Positions 18,491 to 28,894 of a DNA stretch of 64,000 bases are shown in pieces. Numbering within the stretch: the first letter of the stretch is position 1; every line of letters starts with the position of its first letter. A program made the translations under genes and the position numbers. The notes beneath the pieces were generated by a model, which did not search any database, was not told the DNA's origin, and saw only the letters and a list, made by a program, of their open reading frames with translations. The DNA lies in contig NZ_FXZM01000008.1 of the NCBI RefSeq assembly GCF_900169175.1, forward strand, positions 121,141 through 185,140. The letters run 5' to 3'. The stretch is from Brevibacterium jeotgali (GTDB lineage Bacteria; Actinomycetota; Actinomycetes; Actinomycetales; Brevibacteriaceae).

Positions 18491-19176
18491 AGTGCCGCCG
18501 AGGTCGCCCAGAAGTGCAGTTCGTACACCGTCGCCTGCGCGAAGGCCTCAGCCATCCGCCTCCGGCCCTCCTCCGTCGTCCCGGCCGCGCAGCGTTCGTA
18601 GAGCGTGACCGCGTCGACGACCGCGGAGTCGAATTCCGGTGAGTCATACGCCTGCACCCACGCCGCGTAGGGATTGGCGGTGAGATCGCCGGCGCGCCCG
18701 ACGAGCACCTTCCCCATGTGGGCGTACACCCAGAAGCACGGGAGGACTCCCGCGACTCCCACCTCGTAGGGCTCGGTCGCGGCGGTCGCCACGAGGTAGG
18801 ACACGTAGCCCAGTGTGGTGGGCGAGGCCTTCGCGGCGCCTCCGGGAGCGATCTCCTCGGAGACCTTCGCGAACTGCTCATCCGCCAGGAGGTCGGCGTG
18901 CATCGCCGTCTCCGCCTCGACGGCGTCTGCGGCGGACCGGTTCCAGAACCGTGACTCCTGAGCGGTGGGAGCCTTCGCCGCGAGCAGCGACATCGCCTTC
19001 GCGTACCCGTTGAGGTAGAGCCCGTCCTGATGGATGTAGTTCACGAAGGACCGGGCGTCGAGGTCGCCCGCGGCCAGACGGTCGAGGAAGTCGAGCGTCT
19101 CGATCTTCTCCAGTGTGTCCGACACTCCGGCCCAGACGGCGCTGCTGTGCTCTCCCTGGTCATACGTCCGCATCAT
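18472..19176 (-). CDS. tenA: Thiaminase II / aminopyrimidine aminohydrolase TenA
   Basis: The 234-residue TenA-fold enzyme salvages the aminopyrimidine half of degraded thiamine. The likely nucleophile is C147 in GVLPCFWVYAHMG. The DFLDRLAAGDLD, FVNYIHQDGLYL and C-terminal ELHFWATSA segments fit the family. The ATG overlaps the thiD stop as ATGA (a second ATG follows immediately). It is the last gene of thiM-thiE-thiD-tenA, so it is under TPP riboswitch control. The coding end is invaded by a 19-bp repeat. Confidence 0.93.
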   Translation of the reverse strand: MMRTYDQGEHSSAVWAGVSDTLEKIETLDFLDRLAAGDLDARSFVNYIHQDGLYLNGYAKAMSLLAAKAPTAQESRFWNRSAADAVEAETAMHADLLADEQFAKVSEEIAPGGAAKASPTTLGYVSYLVATAATEPYEVGVAGVLPCFWVYAHMGKVLVGRAGDLTANPYAAWVQAYDSPEFDSAVVDAVTLYERCAAGTTEEGRRRMAEAFAQATVYELHFWATSAALQDWSV

Positions 19177-20225
19177 GCGTCTCCCTGTCGTCCATCGAGC
19201 TGTCGTCTGTCGTCCTGTCGTCCGTCGTGCTGTCGTGCATCGTGCTGTCCACGTCCGTCGATCGTGAGGTCGACCACATGGTCGACCGGCCCGTGGGCGC
19301 CCTCCGGGTCGTACGCGAGCCGCCACCCGGACCCCGACCGGATCGCCCGGGCGAGGTAGGCCAGTGCGGTGGCGACGGCATCGGCGATGGCATCCGGCGA
19401 CGACATGTCCCGGCCGGCCTGCACGGCCGCCGCGGTCTCCGCGGTGATCGCGGCCGACAGCGTGCACCCGGTCCCGTGGGTGTGCGGGGTGGCGATCCGC
19501 CGGTGGTGGAACTCGCGGAGGACGACGTCGCCGTCCCGGGTCCACTCCCCCGACCACGGCGCAGTCGCCGCCGAGGTGCCGGTCGCGGTGCCGGTCGCGG
19601 CCGCGACCGCGAGCACGTCGACGAGCCGGTCGCCGAGCATGTGGCCGCCCTTGAGGAGGACGGCACGGGAGCCTCGGCGGACGAGCTCGACGGCCTGGGC
19701 ACGCTGCTGGGAGACGTCCGCGGCCTCGGGGACGTCGTCGCCCAGCAGCAGCGCGGCCTCCGGGATGTTGGGGGTGATGAGCTGAGCGACCGGAGTGAGC
19801 AGATCGCGCACCGCGCTCACCGCGTCTCGCTCGAGGAGGCGATGCCCCGACGTCGCGACCATGACCGGGTCGACGGTGAGGAAGCCCAGGTGGGAGCGCC
19901 CGTCCTTACGGGTCCGTGCGGCGCGGTCCACTGCGAGTTCGACGAGTTCGCGTGACCCCAGCATCCCCGTCTTGGACGCGTCGACCGGCATGTCATCGAG
20001 CACGCTGTCGAACTGGTCGGCGACGAAGTCCGTGTCGATCGGGTAGACGCGGCTGACGCCGTGCGTGTTCTGGGCGACGAGGGCGGTGATGACGGTCGTG
20101 CCGTAGACGGCGCGGGCGGTGAACGCTTTGAGGTCCGCGTGGATGCCCGCACCTCCTGAGGGGTCCGTCCCCGCGATCGACAGGGCGACGGGAGGACGGG
20201 GGCACGCAGGCGCGGGCGAGGTCAT
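19173..20225 (-). CDS. thiD: Hydroxymethylpyrimidine / phosphomethylpyrimidine kinase ThiD
   Basis: This ribokinase-fold enzyme phosphorylates HMP and HMP-P. Diagnostic motifs are ALSIAGTDPSGGAGIHADLK, a LTVDPVMVATSG block and the anion hole THGTGCTLSAAI. With the start at MTSPAPA it has 350 residues, longer than the usual ~270. Part of the excess is an Asp/Gln/Arg-rich tail encoded by 15-bp tandem repeats at the gene end. The start is 77 bases after the thiE stop, the only real gap in the operon. tenA overlaps its stop. Confidence 0.93.
   Translation of the reverse strand: MTSPAPACPRPPVALSIAGTDPSGGAGIHADLKAFTARAVYGTTVITALVAQNTHGVSRVYPIDTDFVADQFDSVLDDMPVDASKTGMLGSRELVELAVDRAARTRKDGRSHLGFLTVDPVMVATSGHRLLERDAVSAVRDLLTPVAQLITPNIPEAALLLGDDVPEAADVSQQRAQAVELVRRGSRAVLLKGGHMLGDRLVDVLAVAAATGTATGTSAATAPWSGEWTRDGDVVLREFHHRRIATPHTHGTGCTLSAAITAETAAAVQAGRDMSSPDAIADAVATALAYLARAIRSGSGWRLAYDPEGAHGPVDHVVDLTIDGRGQHDARQHDGRQDDRRQLDGRQGDA
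19185..19259. repeat. 15-bp coding tandem repeat in the thiD 3' end
   Basis: Five imperfect 15-bp units beginning CTGTCGT occupy 19185-19199, 19200-19214, 19215-19229, 19230-19244 and 19245-19259. They encode the repetitive DGRQ/DDRRQ-like C-terminal tail of ThiD just before the stop codon. Confidence 0.9.
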
Positions 20226-20302
20226 AGAGGCCTTTCGGGTGGAGCCGGGTGTGCGCGTGGGCACTGGCGAGGAGTGCGCGAGGACTCGATCAGGCGCTGC
20301 GG

Positions 20303-21187
20303 TCAGGCAGCGGGGCAGGAGCTGCGGATCGCGTGCGCCGCAGCGCGGGGATCATCGGCCGTGCAGATCGCGGACACGACGCAGAGGCCCAGGGTCGGAG
20401 CGTCGCGCAGTGCGTGGGCACGGTCCGCGGTGATTCCCCCGATCGCGACAGCCGGCAGCCCCATCTCTGCAGCGATGGAGGCCAGTGCGGCGGTGCGCTC
20501 GGGACCGATGCCGGCCGGCGCCCCCTCCTTGGTCGTCGTGTCGTGCACCGGTCCGATGCCGACGAGGTCGACGAGCGCGGCGCCCGTCGCGGCATCACGC
20601 AGGGAGCCGGCGACGGAGAACTCCGCGGGGGTGCCTGCGGACAGCCCGACGAGCGGCTCCGGGCCCAGCGCCGCGCGGACGTCCTCGACCGGCTCGTCGG
20701 TCTGTCCCACGTGGACGTGGACGTCGAGGCCTTCGGCGCGGAGCGACTTCACGACCTCGAGTCGGTCGTCGACGAAGACTGCGACGGGACGATCGGACGA
20801 TGCCGCGCAGGCAGTGTCTGTGCCGGGGGCTGCGCCTGGGGCGCGGCTGGCGTCCGGACCGGGGACGTCGCCTGATCCCGAGGCAGCCACCGGAGTGATC
20901 GACCGTCCGGTGGCCTCGATCGCGGAGATGGTGTCGCGGGTGAGGGCCGCGACCTCCGCGTCGGAAGCGTGCTTGTCGCGGATCTGGACGATCCCGGCGC
21001 CGCCGGCGACGGCCTCGGCGGCGGTCTGCGGAACGGTGCGGCCCGCAGCCGCGCACTGCTCGGTGTCGGTGACGAGATACAGGCTCCAGTCATAGGGAGC
21101 CAGACGCGCGGGCAGCACGAGGGCGGGGCCGGTCTGGGGGTGCGGGTCGGTGGCGGCGGTGGCGGCGGCGGGGTCGGGAGTGGTCAT
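20303..21187 (-). CDS. thiE: Thiamine phosphate synthase ThiE
   Basis: It joins HMP-PP and thiazole phosphate to give thiamine phosphate. The TIM-barrel signatures are LYLVTDTEQC, IVQIRDKHAS, VFVDDR, VHVGQTDEP, LVGIGPVHDTTTKEGA and VAIGGI. At 294 residues it is longer than usual because of an Ala/Gly-rich insertion around residues 100-130. The ATG overlaps the thiM stop as ATGA. The open frame continues upstream, but the homology starts here. Confidence 0.95.
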   Translation of the reverse strand: MTTPDPAAATAATDPHPQTGPALVLPARLAPYDWSLYLVTDTEQCAAAGRTVPQTAAEAVAGGAGIVQIRDKHASDAEVAALTRDTISAIEATGRSITPVAASGSGDVPGPDASRAPGAAPGTDTACAASSDRPVAVFVDDRLEVVKSLRAEGLDVHVHVGQTDEPVEDVRAALGPEPLVGLSAGTPAEFSVAGSLRDAATGAALVDLVGIGPVHDTTTKEGAPAGIGPERTAALASIAAEMGLPAVAIGGITADRAHALRDAPTLGLCVVSAICTADDPRAAAHAIRSSCPAA

Positions 21188-22035
21188 CGATGTGTCCTTT
21201 CCACGGTCTCGACCGTGACGTCGACTGCGGTGAGGTCGTCCTCCGACACCGTGTGCAGCGCATCGAGGAAGGCGACGGCGAAGGAGCCGGGGGCCTCCGC
21301 GGTGCGTGCGGCGACCGCACCCGCGGCTGCGACGTGGACGTGGGCGGTCACGACGGCCGCGAAGCGATCCCGGGCGTCCTCGGACGGGACGGCACCCAGG
21401 TAGGCCGCAGTGAGCGCGGCGAGCGAGCATCCCGTGCCCACGACGAGCGGCATGAGGGGGGAGCCGCCTGCCACACGGGCGAGGAGGAGGCGGTCCGGGG
21501 CGTCCGGGTGGGTGTCGATGATCGCGTCGCGAGGGCCCGAGGCGGCGATGATCGCGCCTGTGCTGGTGGCGAGGCGTCCGGCATGCTCGAGGATCACGTC
21601 GACCTCGTCCGTGGACTCGATGCCCCGTCCGCCGGCGCCGGCGCCTGCCAGTGCGGCGATCTCCGAGGCATTGCCGCGGATGCAGGTGGGGCGGGACCAG
21701 GCGAGGCGGCGGATGTGCACCGAGCGGTGGGCGACGCCGCCAAAGGAGACCGGGTCCAGCACCCAGGGCGTGCCCGTCTCTGCGGCGGCTGCGGTCGCGG
21801 CGTCGGCGGCGAGCAGCTGATGGCTGGTCGCCGTGCCGAAGTTCACGAGGATCCCGTTCGCGATGCGGGCGAACTGGGCGGAGTCCGCCTCGTGGTCCAG
21901 CATGGCGGGCGAGGCCCCGGCCGCCAGCAGCACGTTCGCACTGAACTGCTGCACGACGGTGTTGGTGATGCATTGGACGAGCGGCACGTGGGCGCGCATC
22001 GTACGGAGGTGTCCGGCGACGTCGACTGTCGTCAT
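21184..22035 (-). CDS. thiM: Hydroxyethylthiazole kinase ThiM
   Basis: This 283-residue ribokinase-like enzyme salvages the thiazole moiety of thiamine. It shows PLVQCITNTVVQQFSANVLLAAGASPAM, the family N-terminal signature, then WVLDPVSFGG, RGNASEIAAL and the anion-hole VVGTGCSLAAL. It is the first gene of the thi operon. The ATG at 22035 lies a few bases after AAGGGA, which is both the ribosome site and the conserved 3' strand of the TPP riboswitch. Confidence 0.95.
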   Translation of the reverse strand: MTTVDVAGHLRTMRAHVPLVQCITNTVVQQFSANVLLAAGASPAMLDHEADSAQFARIANGILVNFGTATSHQLLAADAATAAAAETGTPWVLDPVSFGGVAHRSVHIRRLAWSRPTCIRGNASEIAALAGAGAGGRGIESTDEVDVILEHAGRLATSTGAIIAASGPRDAIIDTHPDAPDRLLLARVAGGSPLMPLVVGTGCSLAALTAAYLGAVPSEDARDRFAAVVTAHVHVAAAGAVAARTAEAPGSFAVAFLDALHTVSEDDLTAVDVTVETVERTHR

Positions 22036-22140
22036 GACGATCCCTTCGCTAGTACTGACTAGAGCAGGTTCGGTGGGTGTGTTCTCAGCCCTCCACCTCG
22101 CGCACCGCAGCGGCGCGTGAGGTGGGGCACCCCATGTCAC
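22034..22140 (-). promoter_or_regulatory. TPP (THI-element) riboswitch controlling thiM operon
   Basis: On the minus strand the conserved blocks appear in order: GGGGTGCC, a long P3 hairpin (arms CCACCTC/GAGGTGG), GGGCTGAGA, ACCC, GAACCTG, CTAGT-CAGT-ACTAG and GCGAAGGGA. The 5' GTGAC and 3' GTCAT can extend helix P1, and that 3' strand includes the A and T of the thiM start codon. The AAGGGA ribosome site is inside the aptamer, so control at translation initiation is the natural reading. Confidence 0.93.
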
Positions 22141-22150
22141 GTGTCCTCGC

Positions 22151-22156
22151 AGTGTA
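22151..22156 (-). promoter_or_regulatory. Likely -10 box of thi operon
   Basis: TACACT on the minus strand ends about 11 bases before the riboswitch, the right distance for transcription to start at the aptamer. I see no convincing -35 hexamer. Confidence 0.45.
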
Positions 22157-22202
22157 ACTGCTGGCTGCGCACGTGGGCAGGTGTGGTGGCGGAATGATGG
22201 CT

Positions 22203-22260
22203 GGTCGGGGTGGGGCGGTCCGGGTGGGGCGGTCGGGGCGGTCCGGTCGGGGCGGGTCGG
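22203..22260 (+). repeat. G-rich low-complexity tract
   Basis: Repeated GGGG and GGGGCGGTC units give at least four runs of three or more G on the plus strand. The tract lies between the divergent thi promoter and tesB. Confidence 0.7.
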
Positions 22261-22347
22261 CGACCACCGGTCTGGGGCTTCGGCCTAGGATCGGGTGATG
22301 CCCTGCACATGCCACGCATGTGTCCTCGCTCGCTGATCGGAGGCTCC

Positions 22348-23154
22348 ATGCCGGAAGTCCAGTTCTCCCACGCCGCCCCGATGGACGGGTCATTCACGGA
22401 GATGATGTCGCTCGAGGAGATCGACACCAACATCTACCGCGCGGGCTACGTCTTCGAAGAGCCCTACGCCCTGTACGGCGGACAGGTCGCCGCGCAGTCG
22501 CTCATGGCGGCGGGGCTGACCGTGGACGACGACCGGGCGCCGCATTCACTGCACGGCTACTTCCTGCGCCCCGGCAACGCGGCGAAGCCCACCGTCCTGC
22601 AGGTCTTCCGCGACCGTGACGGCCGGTCGTTCTCCGCGCGCCGCGTCGTGGCACTGCAGGAGGGCAAGGTCATCTTCAGCATGTCCGCGTCGTTCGCCCA
22701 TCCCGTGGAGAGCCCCGAGTACGGCGATCCGCTGCCGGTCGACGAGGCGCCGAAGGGCACGCTCTCCTCGCTGCCGCGGATGTTCGGCTTCGAAGCGCGG
22801 ACGACGGAGCAGGTGTACGCCGCGAAGGACTACCCGCTGCGCTTCTGGGCACGCTGCACGGAGGATCTGGGCACCTCGCAGCTGCTGCATCAGTGCGCGC
22901 TCACGTACCTGTCCGACATCTCGTCCGGTGTGGGCGCCTACAACACGGAGGACTTCAAGTCGGATGCGAGCCTCGACCACGTCGTGTGGTTCCACCGGAG
23001 CATCGACATGAACGGCTGGGTGCTCATGGACCTGCACCCGGAGGCCGTCACCCACGGCCGGGGGCTGTACCGCGGACGGCTGGGGGACGAGGACGGTGCG
23101 CATCTGGCGACGATCGCGCAGGAGACGCTGTTCCGCCCGACCCGGAAGGGGTGA
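22348..23154 (+). CDS. tesB: Acyl-CoA thioesterase II (TesB family)
   Basis: The 268-residue double-hotdog thioesterase hydrolyses acyl-CoA to free acid and CoA. Hotdog signatures are YGGQVAAQSLMAAG, SLHGYFLRPG and DGRSFSARRVVALQ in the first half and LDHVVWFHRSIDMNGWVLMDLH in the second half. The TesB active-site region and the final GAHLATIAQETLFRP fit. The ATG at 22348 has GGAGG five bases upstream; the longer open frame runs into the G-rich tract and has no homology. Confidence 0.92.
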   Translation: MPEVQFSHAAPMDGSFTEMMSLEEIDTNIYRAGYVFEEPYALYGGQVAAQSLMAAGLTVDDDRAPHSLHGYFLRPGNAAKPTVLQVFRDRDGRSFSARRVVALQEGKVIFSMSASFAHPVESPEYGDPLPVDEAPKGTLSSLPRMFGFEARTTEQVYAAKDYPLRFWARCTEDLGTSQLLHQCALTYLSDISSGVGAYNTEDFKSDASLDHVVWFHRSIDMNGWVLMDLHPEAVTHGRGLYRGRLGDEDGAHLATIAQETLFRPTRKG

Positions 23155-23237
23155 TCAGGGGCGGGACCGGCACCAGGGTGACTCATCGGACCTGGCTGCA
23201 GAGTGACGCGCCGCCCCATTCTCGCGCGAGCCACCAC

Positions 23238-23283
23238 CTTTCATCAGGCCGCGCAACTTCTTTCATATGCGGTCTGATGAAAG
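23238..23283 (+). repeat. Palindromic intergenic repeat, copy 1
   Basis: Core arms (23238-23252 and 23269-23283) pair over 15 bp with one mismatch, enclosing a CTTCTTTC loop. Flanking CACC/GGTG bases are a decayed remainder of the longer arms seen in the other copies. It lies between convergent tesB and the MFS gene. The rest of 23284-23393 is T/G-biased with a short GTGAGTGAGTAGGTGGG repeat and no gene. Confidence 0.85.
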
Positions 23284-23393
23284 TCGGTAGGTGAGTGAGT
23301 AGGTGGGTGGGTGAGTGATTGGGCGGGCGGACGTGGTGGCTGCTCGACCGATCTGAGTGACTCCGGGCAGCCGTCCCGGCACGACCCCGCTGA

Positions 23394-24713
23394 CTACGCT
23401 GCTGCCTCGAGCTCATCGTCGATGAAGCCGCGGCGGCTGGCGCGGTAGCCGGCGATGGCCATGAGCACCGTCGCAGCGACCAGCGCCAGGAGGATCGCGG
23501 ACCACTCCCCCGTCGCGCCGTACACGATGCCGACGACCAGAGGGCCAGCCGCCGCCACGAAGTAGCCGTACGGCTGGACGAATCCGGACACGCGGGCCGT
23601 GACGAGCGGAGTCCGGCTGCGCGCGGGGATGAGGGCGATCGCGGTGGGGAAGCAGAATCCACCCAGTCCGAGCAGGAACGCCCACAGCAGCGGCCACGTG
23701 TCCGCCGCGAGGTACAGCCCCAGATAGCCCGCAGCGGCGAACACGGAGAAGACGACGGGATAGATCGCCAGCTTCCGCGATCGGTCGATGACCGTGGGCA
23801 TCGTGAGACCGCCGATGATGTTGAGTGCACCGACGAGTGCCAGCGCCACGGATGCGACCGAGGCCGTCACACCGCTGTCGATGTAGACCTGCGGCAGCCA
23901 GCCCATCTGGAAGTACGCGTTCATGGACTGCAGTCCGAAGAACATCATGAGGAACACGGCAGTGGGTGCCCGCCACAGCGAGACGCGGGCGCGGGCCGAT
24001 GGGCCGGCACCGGCCACCGGCGCCGAGGCGACGGCCGCGTCCGAGCCGTCCGGCACCTCGGGCGACTCCGGTACGTCAGGCGTCGCAGGCACGACCCGGG
24101 CCCGGGCGAACGAGGGGAAGTCGAATCCTGTGCGCGCGGCGATGACCACCCAGACGACGACCTGGCCCGCGGCGAAGATCGCCCAGACGAACAGCGCTCC
24201 CCTCCACGCGTCATCGCCGTGGAAGAGGAGGGCGCTCAGCGGCCCCAGCGCGCCGGAGAGTCCCAGCACCGACGTGTAGACGGTCATGAGCGCGACGATG
24301 CTGCGCCCACCGTGATTCTTGATCCATGCGGGCAGCAGCACGTTGGCGAGTGCGATGCCGACGACCACGCACGCGGTGAGCGCGATGAAGAGCCAGAACT
24401 CGCCCACCCACGGCCGCGCTGCCAGGCCGATGAACGTGAGCACCATGCCCCACGTGAGCATCCTGCTCAGCCCGAAGCGTGCGGCCAGGGGAACTGCGGC
24501 GAGCCCCATGACGGCGAAGAAGAGCCCGGGCATCGCCGTCACGACACCGGCCAGCCGGCCGCCGGCGCCGAACGAGGTGAGCACCCCGTCGAGCACTGCC
24601 CCCAGAGACGCGATACCAGCGCGGAGGTTGATCGCCGCGATGAACACGGCGACGAAGAGCAGCAGCACCGGCAGGTACCGTGTGGGGCGCCCCGGCGCGG
24701 GGGAAGGAGTCAT
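23394..24713 (-). CDS. MFS transporter of the CynX/NimT type
   Basis: The 439-residue carrier has twelve predicted helices and a long cytoplasmic loop (about 200-245) rich in Pro, Asp and Ala. The AAINLRAGIASLGAVLDG start resembles the NLRPAITSVGPL motif of the cyanate/nitroimidazole-type MFS subfamily, and LGLGGFCFPTAIALIPARSRTP resembles its second half. The substrate cannot be assigned. It follows guaB on the same strand, separated by a terminator-like hairpin. Confidence 0.8.
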   Translation of the reverse strand: MTPSPAPGRPTRYLPVLLLFVAVFIAAINLRAGIASLGAVLDGVLTSFGAGGRLAGVVTAMPGLFFAVMGLAAVPLAARFGLSRMLTWGMVLTFIGLAARPWVGEFWLFIALTACVVVGIALANVLLPAWIKNHGGRSIVALMTVYTSVLGLSGALGPLSALLFHGDDAWRGALFVWAIFAAGQVVVWVVIAARTGFDFPSFARARVVPATPDVPESPEVPDGSDAAVASAPVAGAGPSARARVSLWRAPTAVFLMMFFGLQSMNAYFQMGWLPQVYIDSGVTASVASVALALVGALNIIGGLTMPTVIDRSRKLAIYPVVFSVFAAAGYLGLYLAADTWPLLWAFLLGLGGFCFPTAIALIPARSRTPLVTARVSGFVQPYGYFVAAAGPLVVGIVYGATGEWSAILLALVAATVLMAIAGYRASRRGFIDDELEAAA

Positions 24714-24720
24714 ACGGTCA

Positions 24721-24768
24721 TCCTCCCCTACCCCCGGCGCGGTGTGATCGGCCGGGGGCAGGTGAGGA
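24721..24768 (-). terminator. Terminator-like hairpin after guaB
   Basis: Arms of about 18 bp (24721-24738 and 24751-24768) pair with few mismatches around a 12-base loop centred on CCCCCGGC/GCCGGGGG. It lies eight bases after the guaB stop and just before the MFS start. Confidence 0.7.
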
Positions 24769-24775
24769 GGGCGGA

Positions 24776-26449
<1,674 letters not shown>

Positions 26450-26494
26450 CTCCACAGGTCTCGCGCCGGGCTCACGAGACCGTCAGACCCTGGC

Positions 26495-27934
26495 TCACAG
26501 GAGACTGGCGACGAAGGTCACCCCGAGCAGGACGGTTCCGGACACGAGCATCGAGGCCGACGTGTACCCCACGATGTCGCGCAGCCGACTGTTGGCGATC
26601 GCGAGCAGCGGCAGCGCGAACAGCGGCTGGATCATGTTCGTGATGCTGTCGCCGTAGCCGATGGCCATCGTCACGACGGCGGGGTCGACGCCGATCGCCT
26701 GTGCCGCCTCCAGCATCACCGGCCCCTGCACGGCGAACTGACCGCCGGCACTCGGGATGGCGATGTTGAGCAGAGCGGCGGCGACGAAGGCGATGGGACC
26801 GAATGTCACCGGGTTCGAGATGTCGACGAAGAAGTTGGCGATCAGCGTTCCCAGTCCGGTCGAGACCATGATTCCCATGATCCCCGCGTACAGCGGGAAC
26901 TGGAGGAGGATGTCGCCCACGGTGGAGGCCGCGTTCTTGACGAGCCGGCCCACTTCGTACGTGGACCGCGACAGCAGCAGGAGTGCCGCGAGGAAGGTCC
27001 AGTTCACGATGTCGAGCGTGAGAGCGAAGCCATTGGTGGAGAAGTACCAGATGATGTACGCGGCGACGCCCGACCCCAGGATGAGCGGAACGATGCGGGA
27101 GGAGTCCATCCGGGCCGCAGGGCTCGTGTCCTCGGCGTCGATGTGCGACTCGACCGTCTCGACGCCGTCGCCGCCCGCCAGATCCTTCGGCAGCTGCACG
27201 ATGCTGTCCCCGGAGCGAGGGCGGAGCGTGGGCATGATCAGAACGAGCGCCGGCACGACGACGACGATGCCGACGAGGTTCCACCAGGCGCCGAGAGTCT
27301 CCGACACCGGGATCGTCGCACCCAGGGTGTCGATGATGAAGGTATCGGGAGTGGCGGCCGCGAGCGGCGGGGAGCTCGAGTATCCCATCGACCACACGCT
27401 CATCGAGGTGTATGCGCACGCGACCAGCAGCGGGAAGTGGACCTGGACACTGCGCTTGCGCATCTGGACGGCGACCTCCCGTGCCAGCAGGCCGCCGACG
27501 ACGAGCGCCAGTCCCCAGGTGAGCATCGACGCCGCGCACGCGACGAGCGTGACCCACGCGTACGCCTGATACGCGGTGCGCGGAAGCGCTCCCATCGATA
27601 CGAGTGCTCTGCGCACCGGCGCGGTGTTCGCCAGGGCGTGCCCCAGCAGCAGGATCAGGCACATCTGCGTGGTGAAGGCCAGCAGGTCCGACAGCCCGGT
27701 GCCCCAGCCGGAGAGCACGTCGACCGGGGTCGCGGGCGTCATCGTGAGCGCCATGATGGCGACGATGACGGTGAGGGCCACCGCGAAGATCAGCGGAGCG
27801 GGCATCCACCTCTCGACGAAGCGGCTGAAGGGCGCGGTGATCGTCCGCAGCGACAGGCCGTGACCGCCGCTCCCAGTCGATGTCGTGGCAGGGGCGGACT
27901 GATCCTCCACTGCGGTGTTCTGCTCGTTTCTCAT
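26495..27934 (-). CDS. Short-chain fatty acid carrier, AtoE family
   Basis: The 479-residue polytopic protein belongs to the AtoE short-chain fatty acid transporter family. After a cytoplasmic N-terminus come FSRFVERWMPAPLIFAVALT, TQMCLILLLGHALA, NWNLVG-like NLVGIVVVVPALVL and the late NIAIPSAGGQFAVQGP and GYGDSITNMIQPLFALPLL, typical of the family. The ATG has AGAGGAA upstream. It follows the GntR/FadR gene by 43 bases on the same strand, opposite a CoA ligase and reductase pair, so uptake of a short carboxylate is the likely role. Confidence 0.87.
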   Translation of the reverse strand: MRNEQNTAVEDQSAPATTSTGSGGHGLSLRTITAPFSRFVERWMPAPLIFAVALTVIVAIMALTMTPATPVDVLSGWGTGLSDLLAFTTQMCLILLLGHALANTAPVRRALVSMGALPRTAYQAYAWVTLVACAASMLTWGLALVVGGLLAREVAVQMRKRSVQVHFPLLVACAYTSMSVWSMGYSSSPPLAAATPDTFIIDTLGATIPVSETLGAWWNLVGIVVVVPALVLIMPTLRPRSGDSIVQLPKDLAGGDGVETVESHIDAEDTSPAARMDSSRIVPLILGSGVAAYIIWYFSTNGFALTLDIVNWTFLAALLLLSRSTYEVGRLVKNAASTVGDILLQFPLYAGIMGIMVSTGLGTLIANFFVDISNPVTFGPIAFVAAALLNIAIPSAGGQFAVQGPVMLEAAQAIGVDPAVVTMAIGYGDSITNMIQPLFALPLLAIANSRLRDIVGYTSASMLVSGTVLLGVTFVASLL

Positions 27935-27977
27935 GGGGGTTCCTCTCTGAACCGGATAGGTAATCGTGTGGGGTCGT

Positions 27978-28721
27978 CTAGGCGAGCTTCGCTGCGGGAG
28001 CCGACGCCCCCGCGAGGCTGCCCGCGCGGTCTGCGGCGCCATCGCCGCCGGCACGGCCTTCGCTGGCTGCGATGCGCGCCGCCAGCAGGTCCCCCAGATG
28101 TGTCATGTGCTCGACCATCGCAGCGCGGGACGCTTCTGCATCGCGCTGCCTGAGCGCCTCGAGGATCGTGTGGTGATCGGTGCAGGACGCTTCGAGCCAC
28201 CCTGATGTCTCCGTGTACAGGGACGGCGACGTGTAGCGCAGCGTGATGGCCAGCAACCACACCATCTTGGGCGCGTTCGCGGCCACATTGATCGTGCGGT
28301 GGAACTGGTGGTTCGCCGCCGCATAGGCGGTGTGATCCTTGTCAGCGACCGCCCGCTCCAACTCGGCCTGCACCGCGAAGAGCGCCTCGACGTCCGCGTC
28401 GGACATCGTCTGGGCGGCGCGGCTCGCGAGCTCTCCGCAGATGAGCGCCTGGGAGATGAAGATGTCCCGGATGTCCTCCGAGGACAGTGGCGAGACGACG
28501 AAGCCCTTCCGCGGCACCATCTCCACGAAACCTTCACCTTCAACCGCCAGCAGCCCTTCACGAGCCGGCGTCACGCTGATGTCGAGCTCTTCCGCAAGCT
28601 TCTCCGGATAGAGCCGATCACCCTCCTGGAGCGTGCCCGCGATGATCGCCTCCCGCACCCATGAGGCCGCTCTGTCGCTGAGCCTGTTGCGTCGATTCCT
28701 GCGACTTCGCAGAGTGTTCAT
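27978..28721 (-). CDS. GntR-family regulator, FadR/FCD type
   Basis: The 247-residue protein has an N-terminal winged helix (SDRAASWVREAIIAGTLQEGDRL, ISVTPAREGLLAVEGEGFVEMVPRKGFVV). An all-helical FCD effector domain follows, with metal-ligand-type histidines in NHQFHRTINV, CTDHHTILEAL and VEHMTHLGDL. The last ~30 residues are low-complexity. It is divergent from the CoA ligase and heads the regulator-carrier operon, so it probably senses the carboxylate or its CoA ester and controls both units. Confidence 0.88.
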   Translation of the reverse strand: MNTLRSRRNRRNRLSDRAASWVREAIIAGTLQEGDRLYPEKLAEELDISVTPAREGLLAVEGEGFVEMVPRKGFVVSPLSSEDIRDIFISQALICGELASRAAQTMSDADVEALFAVQAELERAVADKDHTAYAAANHQFHRTINVAANAPKMVWLLAITLRYTSPSLYTETSGWLEASCTDHHTILEALRQRDAEASRAAMVEHMTHLGDLLAARIAASEGRAGGDGAADRAGSLAGASAPAAKLA

Positions 28722-28770
28722 CCTGTGGCACCTCCCCTTCGAGATCCCGAGGCGAACCGCTCACCCCGTG

Positions 28771-28799
28771 TTTACAGAATATTTTCTATGAACCATACT
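28771..28799 (+). promoter_or_regulatory. Putative promoter of CoA ligase operon in an AT-rich divergent region
   Basis: TTTACA and CATACT are separated by 17 bases, with the -10 about 95 bases before the ligase start. The block 28768-28797 is far more AT-rich than its surroundings and contains AGAATATTTTCT, a likely area for regulator binding between the divergent operons. Confidence 0.5.
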
Positions 28800-28894
28800 G
28801 GACGAAACGCTTATGATCCAGACCACACGGCAGAGTCGCGGATGGTCGGCGGACATCGACGCGGCGAGGACGCCGCGCGTGAGGAGATTCAGTG

